Of a DNA stretch of 52,591 bases, positions 43,871-52,478 are shown one piece after another; position 1 is the first letter of the stretch, and each line of letters starts with the position of its first letter. A model generated the notes under the pieces. That model had not been told where the DNA came from. It ran no database searches and saw only the letters and a program-made list of their open reading frames with translations. The position numbers and the translations under genes were made by a program. Source of the DNA: Clostridium sp. chh4-2 (GTDB lineage Bacteria > Bacillota > Clostridia > Lachnospirales > Lachnospiraceae); NCBI RefSeq assembly GCF_002899675.1, contig NZ_PKUU01000034.1, positions 1 through 52,591 of the forward strand. Direction: 5' to 3'.

Positions 43871-43990
43871 CCGCTTCCCTTGCCGTTACTATTCAATAAA
43901 ATTATGCAAAATAGATAAAAAAATAAATATAAGTTCAGAAAAACAGACAATATTACCGAAAATTAGGTATTTCTATCCTTTTGTCTCTGT

Positions 43991-43996
43991 TATAAT
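43991..43996 (+). promoter_or_regulatory. -10 element before the importer operon
   Basis: A perfect TATAAT lies 35 bp before the binding-protein start. The bases 17 bp upstream (TATTTC) do not match a -35 box, as expected for a promoter that needs an activator; the AraC-type regulator at 50956 is a candidate. Confidence 0.4.
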
Positions 43997-44030
43997 TACC
44001 TCATCACAAATCGAACGGAGGGAATAGATT

Positions 44031-45236
44031 ATGAAGAAAAAACTGGCACTACTCTTAGCGTGTTCCATGGTAATGGGCCTCACCGCCTGCGGCGGCAAGA
44101 CAGAAGCTCCAACCACAGCTGCGACAACGGCAGCGGAAACTAAGGCAGAGGCAAAAACAGAGGAAGCAAAAAAAGAGGAGACCAAAGCGGAGGAAACAAA
44201 AGCAGAAGAGGCAAAGAGCGAAGCGGCCTCAGGCGATTTAGACGCCCTGATTGAAGCGGCCAAAGCGGAAGGGGAGTTAACCGTATACGGTTCCTGCGAG
44301 GAAGAATATCTTTCCGCAGCCTGCAAGAACTTTGAAACCCTTTACGGCATTAAGACGAAATATCAGAGACTTTCCACTTCCGAAGTTTATACCAAGATTT
44401 CAGAAGAAGCCGGAAAACCGTCAGCTGACGTATGGTTCGGCGGCACCACAGATCCTTATAATGAAGCAGTTGCAAAAGATTTGTTAGAGCCGTACGAAGC
44501 GGTGAATGCGGTTAACCTGATTGGCGACCAGTATAAAGATGCCACAAACTGCTGGTATGGAATTTATAAAGGAATCCTGGGCTTTATGGTGAACACCGAA
44601 GAGCTCGACCGTTTAGGATTAGAAGCTCCTAAGACATGGGATGACCTGTTAAAAGAGGAATATAAAGGCTTAATCATGCTGTCCAACCCGAATACGGCAG
44701 GAACGGCAAAATTGGTTATCAACACCATGGTTCAGATGAAAGGCCATGACGAAGCTATGGAATACTTCAAGAAACTGGATCAGAATATCGCACAGTATAC
44801 AAAATCAGGTTCCGGCCCATCCAAGATGGTAGGCCCTGGCGAATGTGTAATCGGTATCGGCTTCCTGCATGACGGCATCTATCAGATCCTTCAGGGATAT
44901 GACAATATCGAACTGATCGTTCCGGAAGACGGAACTTCCTTCGAAGTCGGCGCAACCGCAATCTTTAAGGGATGCACACATCCAAACGCAGCAAAACTTT
45001 GGATCGAATATGCATTATCTCCTGACTGCGTGGATCATGCCAAAGAAAACGGCTCCTATCAGTTCCTGGTATTAAAGAATGCAACCCAGCCGGAAGAAGC
45101 AACCCAGTTCGGCCTGGATATGAACAATACCATCGACTATGACTTTGAAGATGCTAAGAATAACATCGCTAAGTATGTAGAAGATTTCTTCAACGCATTG
45201 GGAAGCTCTAATGATGACCGTTTCAAAACAGAATAA
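44031..45236 (+). CDS. ABC-importer binding lipoprotein, AfuA/FbpA family
   Basis: A 401-residue family 1/6-type binding protein. The signal peptide ends at lipobox 'LTACG' (Cys near 20). A long Thr/Ala/Glu/Lys linker runs to about residue 70. The mature part starts 'GELTVYGSCEEEYLSAACKNF'. 'SGSGPSK' (S259-K265), the pair H280-D281 in 'GFLHDGIYQ' and E305 in 'SFEVGATAI' have the order and spacing of phosphate/sugar-contact residues that I recall for hexose-phosphate binding AfuA. The Tyr-Tyr iron pair of FbpA is not evident. A phosphosugar ligand is therefore more likely than iron. GGAGGG gives the start. Highest expression is expected because a hairpin follows. Confidence 0.82.
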   Translation: MKKKLALLLACSMVMGLTACGGKTEAPTTAATTAAETKAEAKTEEAKKEETKAEETKAEEAKSEAASGDLDALIEAAKAEGELTVYGSCEEEYLSAACKNFETLYGIKTKYQRLSTSEVYTKISEEAGKPSADVWFGGTTDPYNEAVAKDLLEPYEAVNAVNLIGDQYKDATNCWYGIYKGILGFMVNTEELDRLGLEAPKTWDDLLKEEYKGLIMLSNPNTAGTAKLVINTMVQMKGHDEAMEYFKKLDQNIAQYTKSGSGPSKMVGPGECVIGIGFLHDGIYQILQGYDNIELIVPEDGTSFEVGATAIFKGCTHPNAAKLWIEYALSPDCVDHAKENGSYQFLVLKNATQPEEATQFGLDMNNTIDYDFEDAKNNIAKYVEDFFNALGSSNDDRFKTE

Positions 45237-45288
45237 TCAGGAAATATAAAGGTTCGTTTACAGTGAGAATCGCCTGAATGAGTGACAG

Positions 45289-45333
45289 AAGGTGCTGGGA
45301 AATGCGCAACGAAAACATTTCGCAGCACCTTTT
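45289..45333 (+). terminator. Attenuating hairpin after the binding-protein gene
   Basis: A 16-bp stem with one mismatch pairs 45289-45304 with 45316-45331 around an 11-nt loop and is followed by a short TTT. It lies between the binding-protein and permease genes, where partial termination keeps the binding protein in excess. Confidence 0.7.
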
Positions 45334-45363
45334 GCCCTTAAAGATAAGAAAGGGGGGCTTTTC

Positions 45364-47073
45364 ATGGCCAAAAACCAAAGCGCCCGTCTGGAGCGCAAGA
45401 AATTTTTTTCAGACCCCATATTGGTCAGTATGATCGCAGTTTTGCTGATTTTTTTGGCTTTATTCATTCTTTATCCCCTTCTGATGCTGTTGGTAGACAG
45501 CTTTGTTACAGAAGGAAAAGTTACGCTGGATATATTTAAACGGGTTCTGAGTCTGGAACGTTTCCGTACCGCATTTAAAAATACGTTAGTTTTAGGATTT
45601 ATCTCCGGCCTGGCGTCCACCGCCATCGGCTTACTGTTCGCTTATGTAGAAGTCTATGTAAAACTCAAGAGAAGAGTGCTGGAGAAGCTGTTCGCACTGG
45701 TGTCCATGCTTCCCGTAGTATCTCCGCCATTTGTTTTGTCCTTATCCATGATTATGTTGTTTGGAAGAAGCGGAATTATCACCCGCTCCCTGCTTAAAAT
45801 ATATGATTCCAATGTTTACGGCCTGAAAGGGATTGCAATCGTACAGACGCTTACATTTTTCCCGGTCTGCTATCTGATGTTAAAGGGACTGCTTAAAAAT
45901 ATCGATCCGTCCCTGGAGGAAGCGACCAGAGATATGGGAGCGAGCAGATGGAAAGTGTTCACCAGCGTGACGTTCCCGCTTCTGCTTCCCGGCCTTGGCA
46001 ATGCATTCTTAGTTACATTCATCGAATCTGTGGCGGATTTTGCCAACCCCATGCTGATCGGAGGTTCCTACGATACGCTGGCAACCACCATTTACCTGCA
46101 GGTTACGGGCGCTTATGACTCCACGGGAGCGGCGGCCATGTCCGTAGTTCTCCTGCTTTTGACCGTGGTTCTCTTCTTGATCCAGAAATATTATCTGGAG
46201 AAGAAGACGGCCGCCACCTTAACGGGTAAAGCGTCCAGAATGAGGATGCTGATCGAAGATAAGAGCGTTACCGTTCCGCTGACGTTATTCTGCGGCCTGG
46301 TTGCGGCATTTGTTCTTCTGATGTATATCATGGTGCCGTTTGGAGCATTGTTTACGCTCTGGGGCAGAGATTACAGCCTGAGCCTGAAATGGTTCCAGTA
46401 TATGTTTAAAACAAGCGGGTTAAAAGCATTTAAGGACTCCTTTGTGCTGTCCCTGATTGCGGCTCCGCTGACTGCGTTTTTATCCATGGTTATCTCTTAT
46501 CTGGTTGTGAAAAAGAAATTCCGTTCCAAGGGATTTATCGAGTTCGTATCCATGCTGGCCATGGCTGTGCCCGGAACCGTTTTGGGTATCGGATATATCA
46601 GAGGTTATGCCAACGGCCTGTTCCGCACCGGAATTATGAGCGGATTATATGGAACAGGGCTGATTTTAATCATTGTATTTATTGTAAGAAGCCTTCCAAC
46701 CGGCACCAGAAGCGGTATTTCCGCCCTGCGCCAGATTGACAAATCCATTGAGGAATCGGCTTATGATATGGGGGCCAACTCGGCCAAGGTATTTATGACC
46801 GTGACACTGCCTTTAATTAAGGATTCATTTTTCAGCGGTCTGGTCACTTCCTTTGTAAGAAGCATTACGGCGATTTCAGCCATCATCCTGTTGGTAACAC
46901 CTGATTTCCTGCTGATCACCTGCCAGATCAATGAACAGGCGGAAAAAGGAAATTACGGCGTGGCCTGCGCTTATGCCACCGTGCTGATCATCATCACATA
47001 CGGCGCCGTACTGATTATGAATACCCTGATTAAATATTTCGGAGTCAGCAGAAAGATTAAGGAGGAGAACTGA
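45364..47073 (+). CDS. ABC-importer fused permease (FbpB/AfuB type)
   Basis: A 569-residue permease with two fused binding-protein-dependent transport domains, about 12 helices. Each half has an EAA loop: 'SLEEATRDMGASRWKVFTSVTFP' and 'SIEESAYDMGANSAKVFMTVTLP'. The fused form is typical of the ferric/phosphosugar/spermidine-like group. The ATG at 45364 follows AAGGGGGG; upstream codons in frame belong to the attenuator hairpin. Its stop overlaps the ATPase start by 1 bp. Confidence 0.93.
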   Translation: MAKNQSARLERKKFFSDPILVSMIAVLLIFLALFILYPLLMLLVDSFVTEGKVTLDIFKRVLSLERFRTAFKNTLVLGFISGLASTAIGLLFAYVEVYVKLKRRVLEKLFALVSMLPVVSPPFVLSLSMIMLFGRSGIITRSLLKIYDSNVYGLKGIAIVQTLTFFPVCYLMLKGLLKNIDPSLEEATRDMGASRWKVFTSVTFPLLLPGLGNAFLVTFIESVADFANPMLIGGSYDTLATTIYLQVTGAYDSTGAAAMSVVLLLLTVVLFLIQKYYLEKKTAATLTGKASRMRMLIEDKSVTVPLTLFCGLVAAFVLLMYIMVPFGALFTLWGRDYSLSLKWFQYMFKTSGLKAFKDSFVLSLIAAPLTAFLSMVISYLVVKKKFRSKGFIEFVSMLAMAVPGTVLGIGYIRGYANGLFRTGIMSGLYGTGLILIIVFIVRSLPTGTRSGISALRQIDKSIEESAYDMGANSAKVFMTVTLPLIKDSFFSGLVTSFVRSITAISAIILLVTPDFLLITCQINEQAEKGNYGVACAYATVLIIITYGAVLIMNTLIKYFGVSRKIKEEN

Positions 47074-48149
47074 TGGATAAACAGAAAAAAGGTGTTCGTC
47101 TGGAACACATTTCCAAGATATATACCGATCCTAAGACGGGAAAGGAATTTTATGCGGTTCAGGATACTACGCTGGATATCGAACCGGGAACATTTGTCAC
47201 GCTGTTAGGCCCTTCCGGATGCGGAAAAACAACCACGCTGCGCATGATCGCAGGTTTTGAGAGCCCGGACGAAGGGGAAATCTATCTGGGAGATGAGGCG
47301 ATTAATGCGCTGACCCCCAATAAGAGGGATACGGCCATGGTATTTCAGAGCTACGCCCTCCTTCCCCATTACAACGTGTTTGACAACGTGGCTTACGGTT
47401 TAAAGATCCGCAAACTGCCGCAGGACGAGATCAAAGAGCGCGTTATGAACATCTTAAAACTGGTGGAAATGGATGGAATGGAATCCCGTATGACCAACCA
47501 GCTTTCCGGAGGGCAGCAGCAGCGTGTGGCCCTGGCCCGGGCTCTTGTTATCGAGCCGAGCGTTCTGCTGTTCGACGAACCTTTAAGCAACCTGGATGCA
47601 AAACTTCGTGTTACTATGAGAACGGAGATCAGGAAAATCCAGCAAAAGGTGGGAATTACAGCCATTTACGTTACCCATGACCAGTCGGAGGCCATGAGCA
47701 TTTCCGATAAAATCATCATTATGAGCAAGGGAAAAGTGGAGCAGATCGGGACGCCGAGAGAGATTTACTATCATCCGTCGTCCAAATTCGTGGCGGATTT
47801 CATCGGCGAAGCCAACTTCCTGAAAGCCCATGTGGTATCCGCGAGCGGAGACAAAGCCATGATCGATGTGGTGGGACGGCGGTTTGAGGTCAACAATTTT
47901 GCCATGGCAAAGCAGGGTGACGACGCCACATTGGTGATCCGTCCTGAGGGAGCTACGCTGTCCGAAGAGGGGATTTTGGAAGGCAAGGTGGTGCTGTCCA
48001 CATTTATGGGATCTTACCAGTATTATCAGATGATGGTGGGAGATATGGAGATTCAGATCACCGATTATAATCCGGTCAACAGGCGGATTTATGAAGTCGG
48101 AGAGAAGGCGTTCCTCAATTTCGATCCGAGAGGGGTTTACATTCTGTAG
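47073..48149 (+). CDS. ABC-importer ATPase (FbpC/AfuC/PotA type)
   Basis: A 358-residue ATPase. It shows Walker A 'LLGPSGCGKTTTLRMI', signature 'NQLSGGQQQRVALARAL', Walker B 'VLLFDEPLSNLDAKLR' and H-loop 'YVTHDQSEAM'. The C-terminal TOBE domain ('VVIRPEGATLS'-like region, residues 270-355) is regulatory. It overlaps the permease stop (TGATG). It powers uptake with the fused permease and the lipoprotein encoded at 44031. Confidence 0.95.
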   Translation: MDKQKKGVRLEHISKIYTDPKTGKEFYAVQDTTLDIEPGTFVTLLGPSGCGKTTTLRMIAGFESPDEGEIYLGDEAINALTPNKRDTAMVFQSYALLPHYNVFDNVAYGLKIRKLPQDEIKERVMNILKLVEMDGMESRMTNQLSGGQQQRVALARALVIEPSVLLFDEPLSNLDAKLRVTMRTEIRKIQQKVGITAIYVTHDQSEAMSISDKIIIMSKGKVEQIGTPREIYYHPSSKFVADFIGEANFLKAHVVSASGDKAMIDVVGRRFEVNNFAMAKQGDDATLVIRPEGATLSEEGILEGKVVLSTFMGSYQYYQMMVGDMEIQITDYNPVNRRIYEVGEKAFLNFDPRGVYIL

Positions 48150-48199
48150 CCTGATTGTTAGAATGGTCAGTAAGAAAACACTGCGGGGTTAGAGTACCT

Positions 48200-49240
48200 A
48201 TGAAAAAGAGATGGATAATAGGGTTAACGGCGATTTTTCTTATATCCGGCCTGACAGGATGCCAAAAAAACAAAGAGAATACCGAATGGAAAACAGATGC
48301 GGATGAGGTGCTGGTGGTATACTGCCCTCATCCGTTGGAGTTTATCAATCCGCTGGTATCGGAATTTGAAGAAAGGACAGGCATCCGGGTGCAGGTTCAG
48401 ACGGGTGGAACCGGCCAGTTGTTACAGATGGCCGAGGACGGAGCGGAGCCAAAGTGCGACATTCTGTGGGGCGGTTCCCTGTCCACATCTTTGCCGAAAA
48501 AAGATCTTTTCGAGCCTTATACCAGCGTCAATGAGGACATGATTCAGGACGAATTTAAAAATGAAGAGGGAAATATGACCAGATTTACCGATCTTCCCAG
48601 CGTTCTGATGATAAATACCAATCTGACGGGAGACCTTTCGGTGGAAGGATATGAGGATCTGTTAAAGCCGGAATTAAAAGGAAAGATCGCCATGTGCGAT
48701 CCGGCCACTTCCTCCTCAGCTTATGAACATCTGATCAATATGATCTATGCCATGGGAAAAGGGGAGCCGGAACAGGGCTGGGATTATACGGAGGCATTTT
48801 GCCGCAACCTGGATGGAATCCTTTTAAAGGGTTCCTCAGATGTATATCAGGGGGTGGCGGAAGGCCGTTTTGCGGTGGGGCTCACCTTTGAGGAGGCGGC
48901 CTCTCATTATGTGGCGGACTGGCCGGTAAAACTTGTTTATATGAAAGAGGGCGTGGTGTCAAAGCCCGATGTGGTCTGCATTATGAAGGGAACGGAGCAT
49001 AAGGAGGCGGCAGAGGCTTTCGTCGATTTTGTGACGGGAAAGGATGCCCAGACGATGATCGCCACGACGCTGGACCGGAGGTCGGTGAGGACGGATGTCA
49101 GCCAGCCGGTCTATCTGCCGGATAAGAAAGAGATCCATATTATTTATGATGATAAAAATGTGGTGAGGGATAATAAGAGTCAATGGCTTTCCCATTTTTC
49201 CCGGATTTTTAATGAGGTGTCCAATGATGCAGCGGAGTGA
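48200..49240 (+). CDS. Second binding lipoprotein, probable sensor partner
   Basis: A 346-residue periplasmic-type binding protein with lipobox 'LTGCQ' near residue 19. It shares the fold and motif order of the first one ('LVVYCPHPLEFINPLVSEFE', 'GTGQLLQMAED', 'KGSSDVYQGVAEGRFAVGLTFEEAA'). The H-D pair is replaced by 'FEEAA'. Its position after the ATPase and directly before a histidine kinase resembles HptA-type accessory proteins that present a phosphosugar to the kinase. The ATG at 48200 is favoured by the signal peptide; its ribosome site is weak. Confidence 0.82.
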   Translation: MKKRWIIGLTAIFLISGLTGCQKNKENTEWKTDADEVLVVYCPHPLEFINPLVSEFEERTGIRVQVQTGGTGQLLQMAEDGAEPKCDILWGGSLSTSLPKKDLFEPYTSVNEDMIQDEFKNEEGNMTRFTDLPSVLMINTNLTGDLSVEGYEDLLKPELKGKIAMCDPATSSSAYEHLINMIYAMGKGEPEQGWDYTEAFCRNLDGILLKGSSDVYQGVAEGRFAVGLTFEEAASHYVADWPVKLVYMKEGVVSKPDVVCIMKGTEHKEAAEAFVDFVTGKDAQTMIATTLDRRSVRTDVSQPVYLPDKKEIHIIYDDKNVVRDNKSQWLSHFSRIFNEVSNDAAE

Positions 49241-49261
49241 TGGGAACGGAGGTGGCTGTAA

Positions 49262-50962
49262 ATGAAAAGAGAGCGGTATTTCAGGGACGAGCTGAGAAAA
49301 CTGTTTATCGGTTACGCCATTGTGCCTGCGGTGTTGTTCACTCTGATCTGCGGCCTGGCATTTATCGGGATTCTTTTATATGGAAGAAACAGCAGCACCA
49401 TTGAGCACAATAACTATGCGGCAATGGAGCTGGAACGGGTGCTGTCCGGCTATGAAGCGGGGCTGCAGGAGCTGGAACTTTGCCCGGAACATTTTTCAAA
49501 AGAGATGGACAGCCAAAGGCGCACTTCCGTTTTCGAGGAATTTTACCGGATTTCCAATAATCTCGGCTATGAGGCGGACCTCTATCTGTTCGACAGGGAA
49601 CGGAACCCGGTGCTTGCGGGACGTCCGGGGATTCCGTCTTATTTTCAGGTGAAAGACGGCCTGGACTGGGGGATTTTCGGCTCCATGGACAGGAAAAAGG
49701 GAGAAACTGCGGTGCGACTGATGGAAGGGTGGAAGAGCGGGAATAAGGATATCGCCGTAGGGCGGGCGGTTTACGATGACGGCGGTCTGCTGGGGTATCT
49801 GGTGTTCACCATCAACAGCAGCCAGTTTCAGCCGGTATTAGACCGGTCGGACGCTCAGACGATTGTTGCAGATCGTTTCGGATGGGTTTATCTGAGCAAT
49901 AATTATAATTTCCAGGACGGCAGCAGCCAGATCATTAAGAATTTGAAAAATGCCGCCAGATATATGGTATTTGACAATCATATGTATCTGGTGGCGTCAA
50001 AGCCGGTCTACCGGGGACTGTTTTTAGTCTATGCAGTTTCAGATATCCAGAATATCGTGGTTTCCTTAACCTTAGGCGGCGCGCTCATTATCACCGCACT
50101 GGCGTTGATGACCATATGGGTTTTGATAAAATCCAAAAAAGTTACGGAGAAAAAAACAGAGGATTTTTACCGCATTCTGGATGTGATGGAAAAGAACCGG
50201 AACGGTGATTTAAGCGGAACAATTCAAATCAAAAGCGACAATGAATTCCGCATCATCGCGGACACGTATAATGAGACGATCACCGGATTGAAACTGCAGA
50301 TGGAAAACAATAAAAAGATGGCGGAGCTGGTGGCAGTCGCCCAGAACCGGCAGCTGGAATCCCAGTTTAACCCCCATTTCCTCTATAATACGCTGGAAAA
50401 TATCCGCTACATGTGCAGAATTGAACCGGAAACGGCGGCCAGGATGATATTAAGCCTTTCCAACCTTCTGCGCTACAGCCTGGACAACAGCAAGATGGAG
50501 GTAACGCTTCAGGAGGATATGGAGCATCTGGAAAATTACCTGACCATTTTAAAATACCGGTTTAACCGCAGATTTTCCTATGAAATCGATGTGGAGCCCA
50601 GGGCATTGAAATGCAGAATCCCAAAACTGGTGCTTCAGCCCATGATTGAAAACTCTGTTAAATATGGCTTTGGAAATCAGGAAACGCTGAAAGCGGAACT
50701 GAAAGCCTATCTCTACGATGGAAAACTGATCATGATCTGCCGGGATGACGGAGTGGGAATCCCTCCCGGAATTCTGAGTGAGCTCAACGCTCTTATGGGA
50801 CAGAAGGAAAATAAGAGCAGGCACTCAGGACTTTATAACATACACCGCAGAATCGAATTATTGTACGGACATCCCTATGGGGTGGAGATCCGAAGTACGG
50901 AAGGCCACGGAACCACGCTGATTGTGACGGTTCCGGCACATATGGAGGAAATGGAATGCTGA
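49262..50962 (+). CDS. YesM-type sensor histidine kinase of the importer operon
   Basis: A 566-residue kinase. The first helix ('LFIGYAIVPAVLFTLICGLAFIG') is at about 13-37. An outside domain of about 235 residues follows, then a second helix ('LTLGGALIITALALMTIWVLI') and HAMP. The phospho-His is near residue 372 in 'FNPHFLYNTLE', and the ATPase part shows 'VLQPMIENSVKYG', 'CRDDGVGIP' and 'GLYNIHRRIELLYG'. It overlaps the regulator start by 7 bp. Together with the accessory binding protein it forms a three-part sensing system, probably for the ligand of the importer. Confidence 0.93.
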   Translation: MKRERYFRDELRKLFIGYAIVPAVLFTLICGLAFIGILLYGRNSSTIEHNNYAAMELERVLSGYEAGLQELELCPEHFSKEMDSQRRTSVFEEFYRISNNLGYEADLYLFDRERNPVLAGRPGIPSYFQVKDGLDWGIFGSMDRKKGETAVRLMEGWKSGNKDIAVGRAVYDDGGLLGYLVFTINSSQFQPVLDRSDAQTIVADRFGWVYLSNNYNFQDGSSQIIKNLKNAARYMVFDNHMYLVASKPVYRGLFLVYAVSDIQNIVVSLTLGGALIITALALMTIWVLIKSKKVTEKKTEDFYRILDVMEKNRNGDLSGTIQIKSDNEFRIIADTYNETITGLKLQMENNKKMAELVAVAQNRQLESQFNPHFLYNTLENIRYMCRIEPETAARMILSLSNLLRYSLDNSKMEVTLQEDMEHLENYLTILKYRFNRRFSYEIDVEPRALKCRIPKLVLQPMIENSVKYGFGNQETLKAELKAYLYDGKLIMICRDDGVGIPPGILSELNALMGQKENKSRHSGLYNIHRRIELLYGHPYGVEIRSTEGHGTTLIVTVPAHMEEMEC

Positions 50963-51732
50963 AAGTGTTGATAGCGGAAGACGAGGATATTATCAGAAAA
51001 GGTCTGGTCTATACGGTGGACTGGCTGGCCATGGACTGCGTGGTGGTTGCGGAAGCGGCCAACGGACAGGAAGGTCTTGAAAAGATTTTAGAAGTCCGGC
51101 CCGATGTGGTCATAGCCGACATCTGCATGCCGTTTCTGGACGGAATAGAAATGATAAAAAAAGCGTCCGAAACGGTTAAGTTCAAAGGGATTTTACTGAC
51201 CAGCTATGCGGATTTCGAATATGCCAGAAGGGCCATAGACGCCAGAGTCTGCGAATATCTGCTAAAACCCGTAGACGAAGAAAAGCTGGCCGAAACCATG
51301 AAACGGCTGAACGAAGAGATCACAAGCAGCAAACAGATGGAATATGTGATGGAACAGGCCGAAATGGAGGGCGGTACGCTTAATTTAGACTATTATATGC
51401 AATTGGACGTTTCGGAAAATCGGTACATATCCAAGGCAATTGAAGAAATCCGTTCCCATTACGCGGAAAAACTGAGCGTGGAAACCATATCGGAAGAGTT
51501 AGGAATCAGCGCCAGCTACCTGAGCCGCAAATTCAAAGAGGTCACAGGCCAGACGTTTCTCGATTTCCTCAATAAATACCGGGTGCAGCAGGCAGTAGCC
51601 ATGCTGAACACCAGACAGTACCGGATCAGCGAGATATCGGAAGCCACCGGATTTACAGACTATAAATACTTTTGCGCCGTATTCAAAAAATACACATTGA
51701 AATCACCTACAAAATTTATAAAAGGCATCTAA
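50956..51732 (+). CDS. AraC-type response regulator
   Basis: A 258-residue regulator, short for the YesN group because it lacks the long middle region. The receiver domain starts 'VLIAEDEDIIRKGLVYTVDW' with the phospho-Asp D55 in 'VVIADICMPFLDG'. The C-terminal AraC domain has HTH motifs 'SEELGISASYLSRKFKEVTG' and 'ISEISEATGFTDYKYFCAVFKK'. It is the last gene of the importer operon. The likely target is the promoter before 44031. A palindromic AT-rich stretch and then giant palindrome C follow. Confidence 0.93.
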   Translation: MLKVLIAEDEDIIRKGLVYTVDWLAMDCVVVAEAANGQEGLEKILEVRPDVVIADICMPFLDGIEMIKKASETVKFKGILLTSYADFEYARRAIDARVCEYLLKPVDEEKLAETMKRLNEEITSSKQMEYVMEQAEMEGGTLNLDYYMQLDVSENRYISKAIEEIRSHYAEKLSVETISEELGISASYLSRKFKEVTGQTFLDFLNKYRVQQAVAMLNTRQYRISEISEATGFTDYKYFCAVFKKYTLKSPTKFIKGI

Positions 51733-51749
51733 AATTTAGATTTAAATCT
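51728..51749 (+). terminator. AT-rich double palindrome after the regulator gene
   Basis: Two overlapping perfect palindromes, ATCTAAA-A-TTTAGAT (51728-51742) and AGATTTAAATCT (51738-51749), end in TTTTATTT. They may act as a weak terminator of the importer/two-component operon, supported by the large hairpin behind it. Confidence 0.45.
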
Positions 51750-52098
51750 TTTATTTAGTTTCGGAAGAAACGCCGGAAAGAAGGGGAAACCTGGGCGGGC
51801 GGCGGAACTAGAGAAAGACAGAGGATTCGGGTTACGACCCTAAGTAATACTAGGCCGCCAAGAGCGGAAAAAGGCAGCGCGGCGCCATTCGCGATGAACT
51901 CCTGATGACTTCATCGCTCAAGGGCGCCTCAAATACTGATTCGGAATTCAGTATTTGTCTGCCTTTTTCCGCTCTTGCCGACCAAGTATCACTAAGGGTC
52001 TGCACACGATCCTCTGTCTTTCTCTAGTTCCGCCGCCCGCCCAGGTTTCCCCTTCTTTCCGGCTGTTGTTTGGCTAGCTAAGTAAAAAAAGATTTAGT
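51741..52098. repeat. Giant palindrome C (family 2)
   Basis: A 358-bp hairpin. Arms 51772-51826 and 52009-52063 match perfectly over 55 bp. Pairing continues outward to about 51741/52098 (AAATCTTTTATTTAG with TAAGTAAAAAAAGATTT) and inward with mismatches to 51877/51957. The top holds two small stem-loops. One is GCGATGAA (51891-51898) with TTCATCGC (51910-51917), framed by GGCGCC at both sides. The other is AAATACTGA (51931-51939) with TCAGTATTT (51948-51956). It follows the response regulator gene. It is related to the half copy at 52296-52478, not to palindromes A and B. Confidence 0.85.
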
Positions 52099-52117
52099 GG
52101 ATGGAAGAGTAAGTTTT

Positions 52118-52246
52118 ACATCAAGGGTGAAGGCATTTCCGGAAAAGCCTTGAGGATTTAATGTAAAGGGTGAGGTCATTTTGCGAAATGCCTTGACGTT
52201 TAAAGTAAAACCTGAAGTCATTTCTAAAAATCCCTTCATGATCTAT
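52118..52246. repeat. Three degenerate 43-bp repeats, each with a small hairpin
   Basis: Units at 52118-52160, 52161-52203 and 52204-52246 share the pattern (A/T)GTAAA-GGG-TGA-GG-CATTT...AAAT-CCTT-GA. Each unit folds on itself: AAGGC with GCCTT; AGGTCATTT with AAATGCCTT; GAAG-ATTT with AAAT-CTTC. They fill the space between palindrome C and the half copy D. No gene is visible here. Confidence 0.65.
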
Positions 52247-52295
52247 ATAAATTTTGCTTTATGTAAATACTAATGCATAACATTGTTTTTAACCA

Positions 52296-52478
52296 GGCTA
52301 GCGAAAACCAGCACGGAATCGGGAGGCGGAGCCGGAAGACAAAGGTCGGAAGGGCTGTCCGGGCCGGGGAAGGAAGCTGCAGCCAAATGGGATCGTATGG
52401 AACCCCTGTAGTGCTACTTAGGCCCGTAAGGACAGAACGAGGCAGGTAGAAACTGAATTCCGAATCAGGTTCTAAAGC
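52296..52478 (+). repeat. Half copy D of the family 2 palindrome
   Basis: This GC-rich stretch aligns with the reverse complement of palindrome C: GCTAGC-AAA-CAG-CGGAA at the outer end, GGATCGT, then CCCT-TAGTG-TACTT and AAG-C-GAA-AGGCAG, and a hairpin at 52448-52473. The hairpin centre CTGAATTCCGAATCAG is the exact complement of 51936-51951. Its outer pairs differ from those of C yet still pair (AGAA with TTCT instead of AAAT with ATTT). The copy stops where the group II intron begins, so the other arm is expected beyond the window. Confidence 0.65.
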
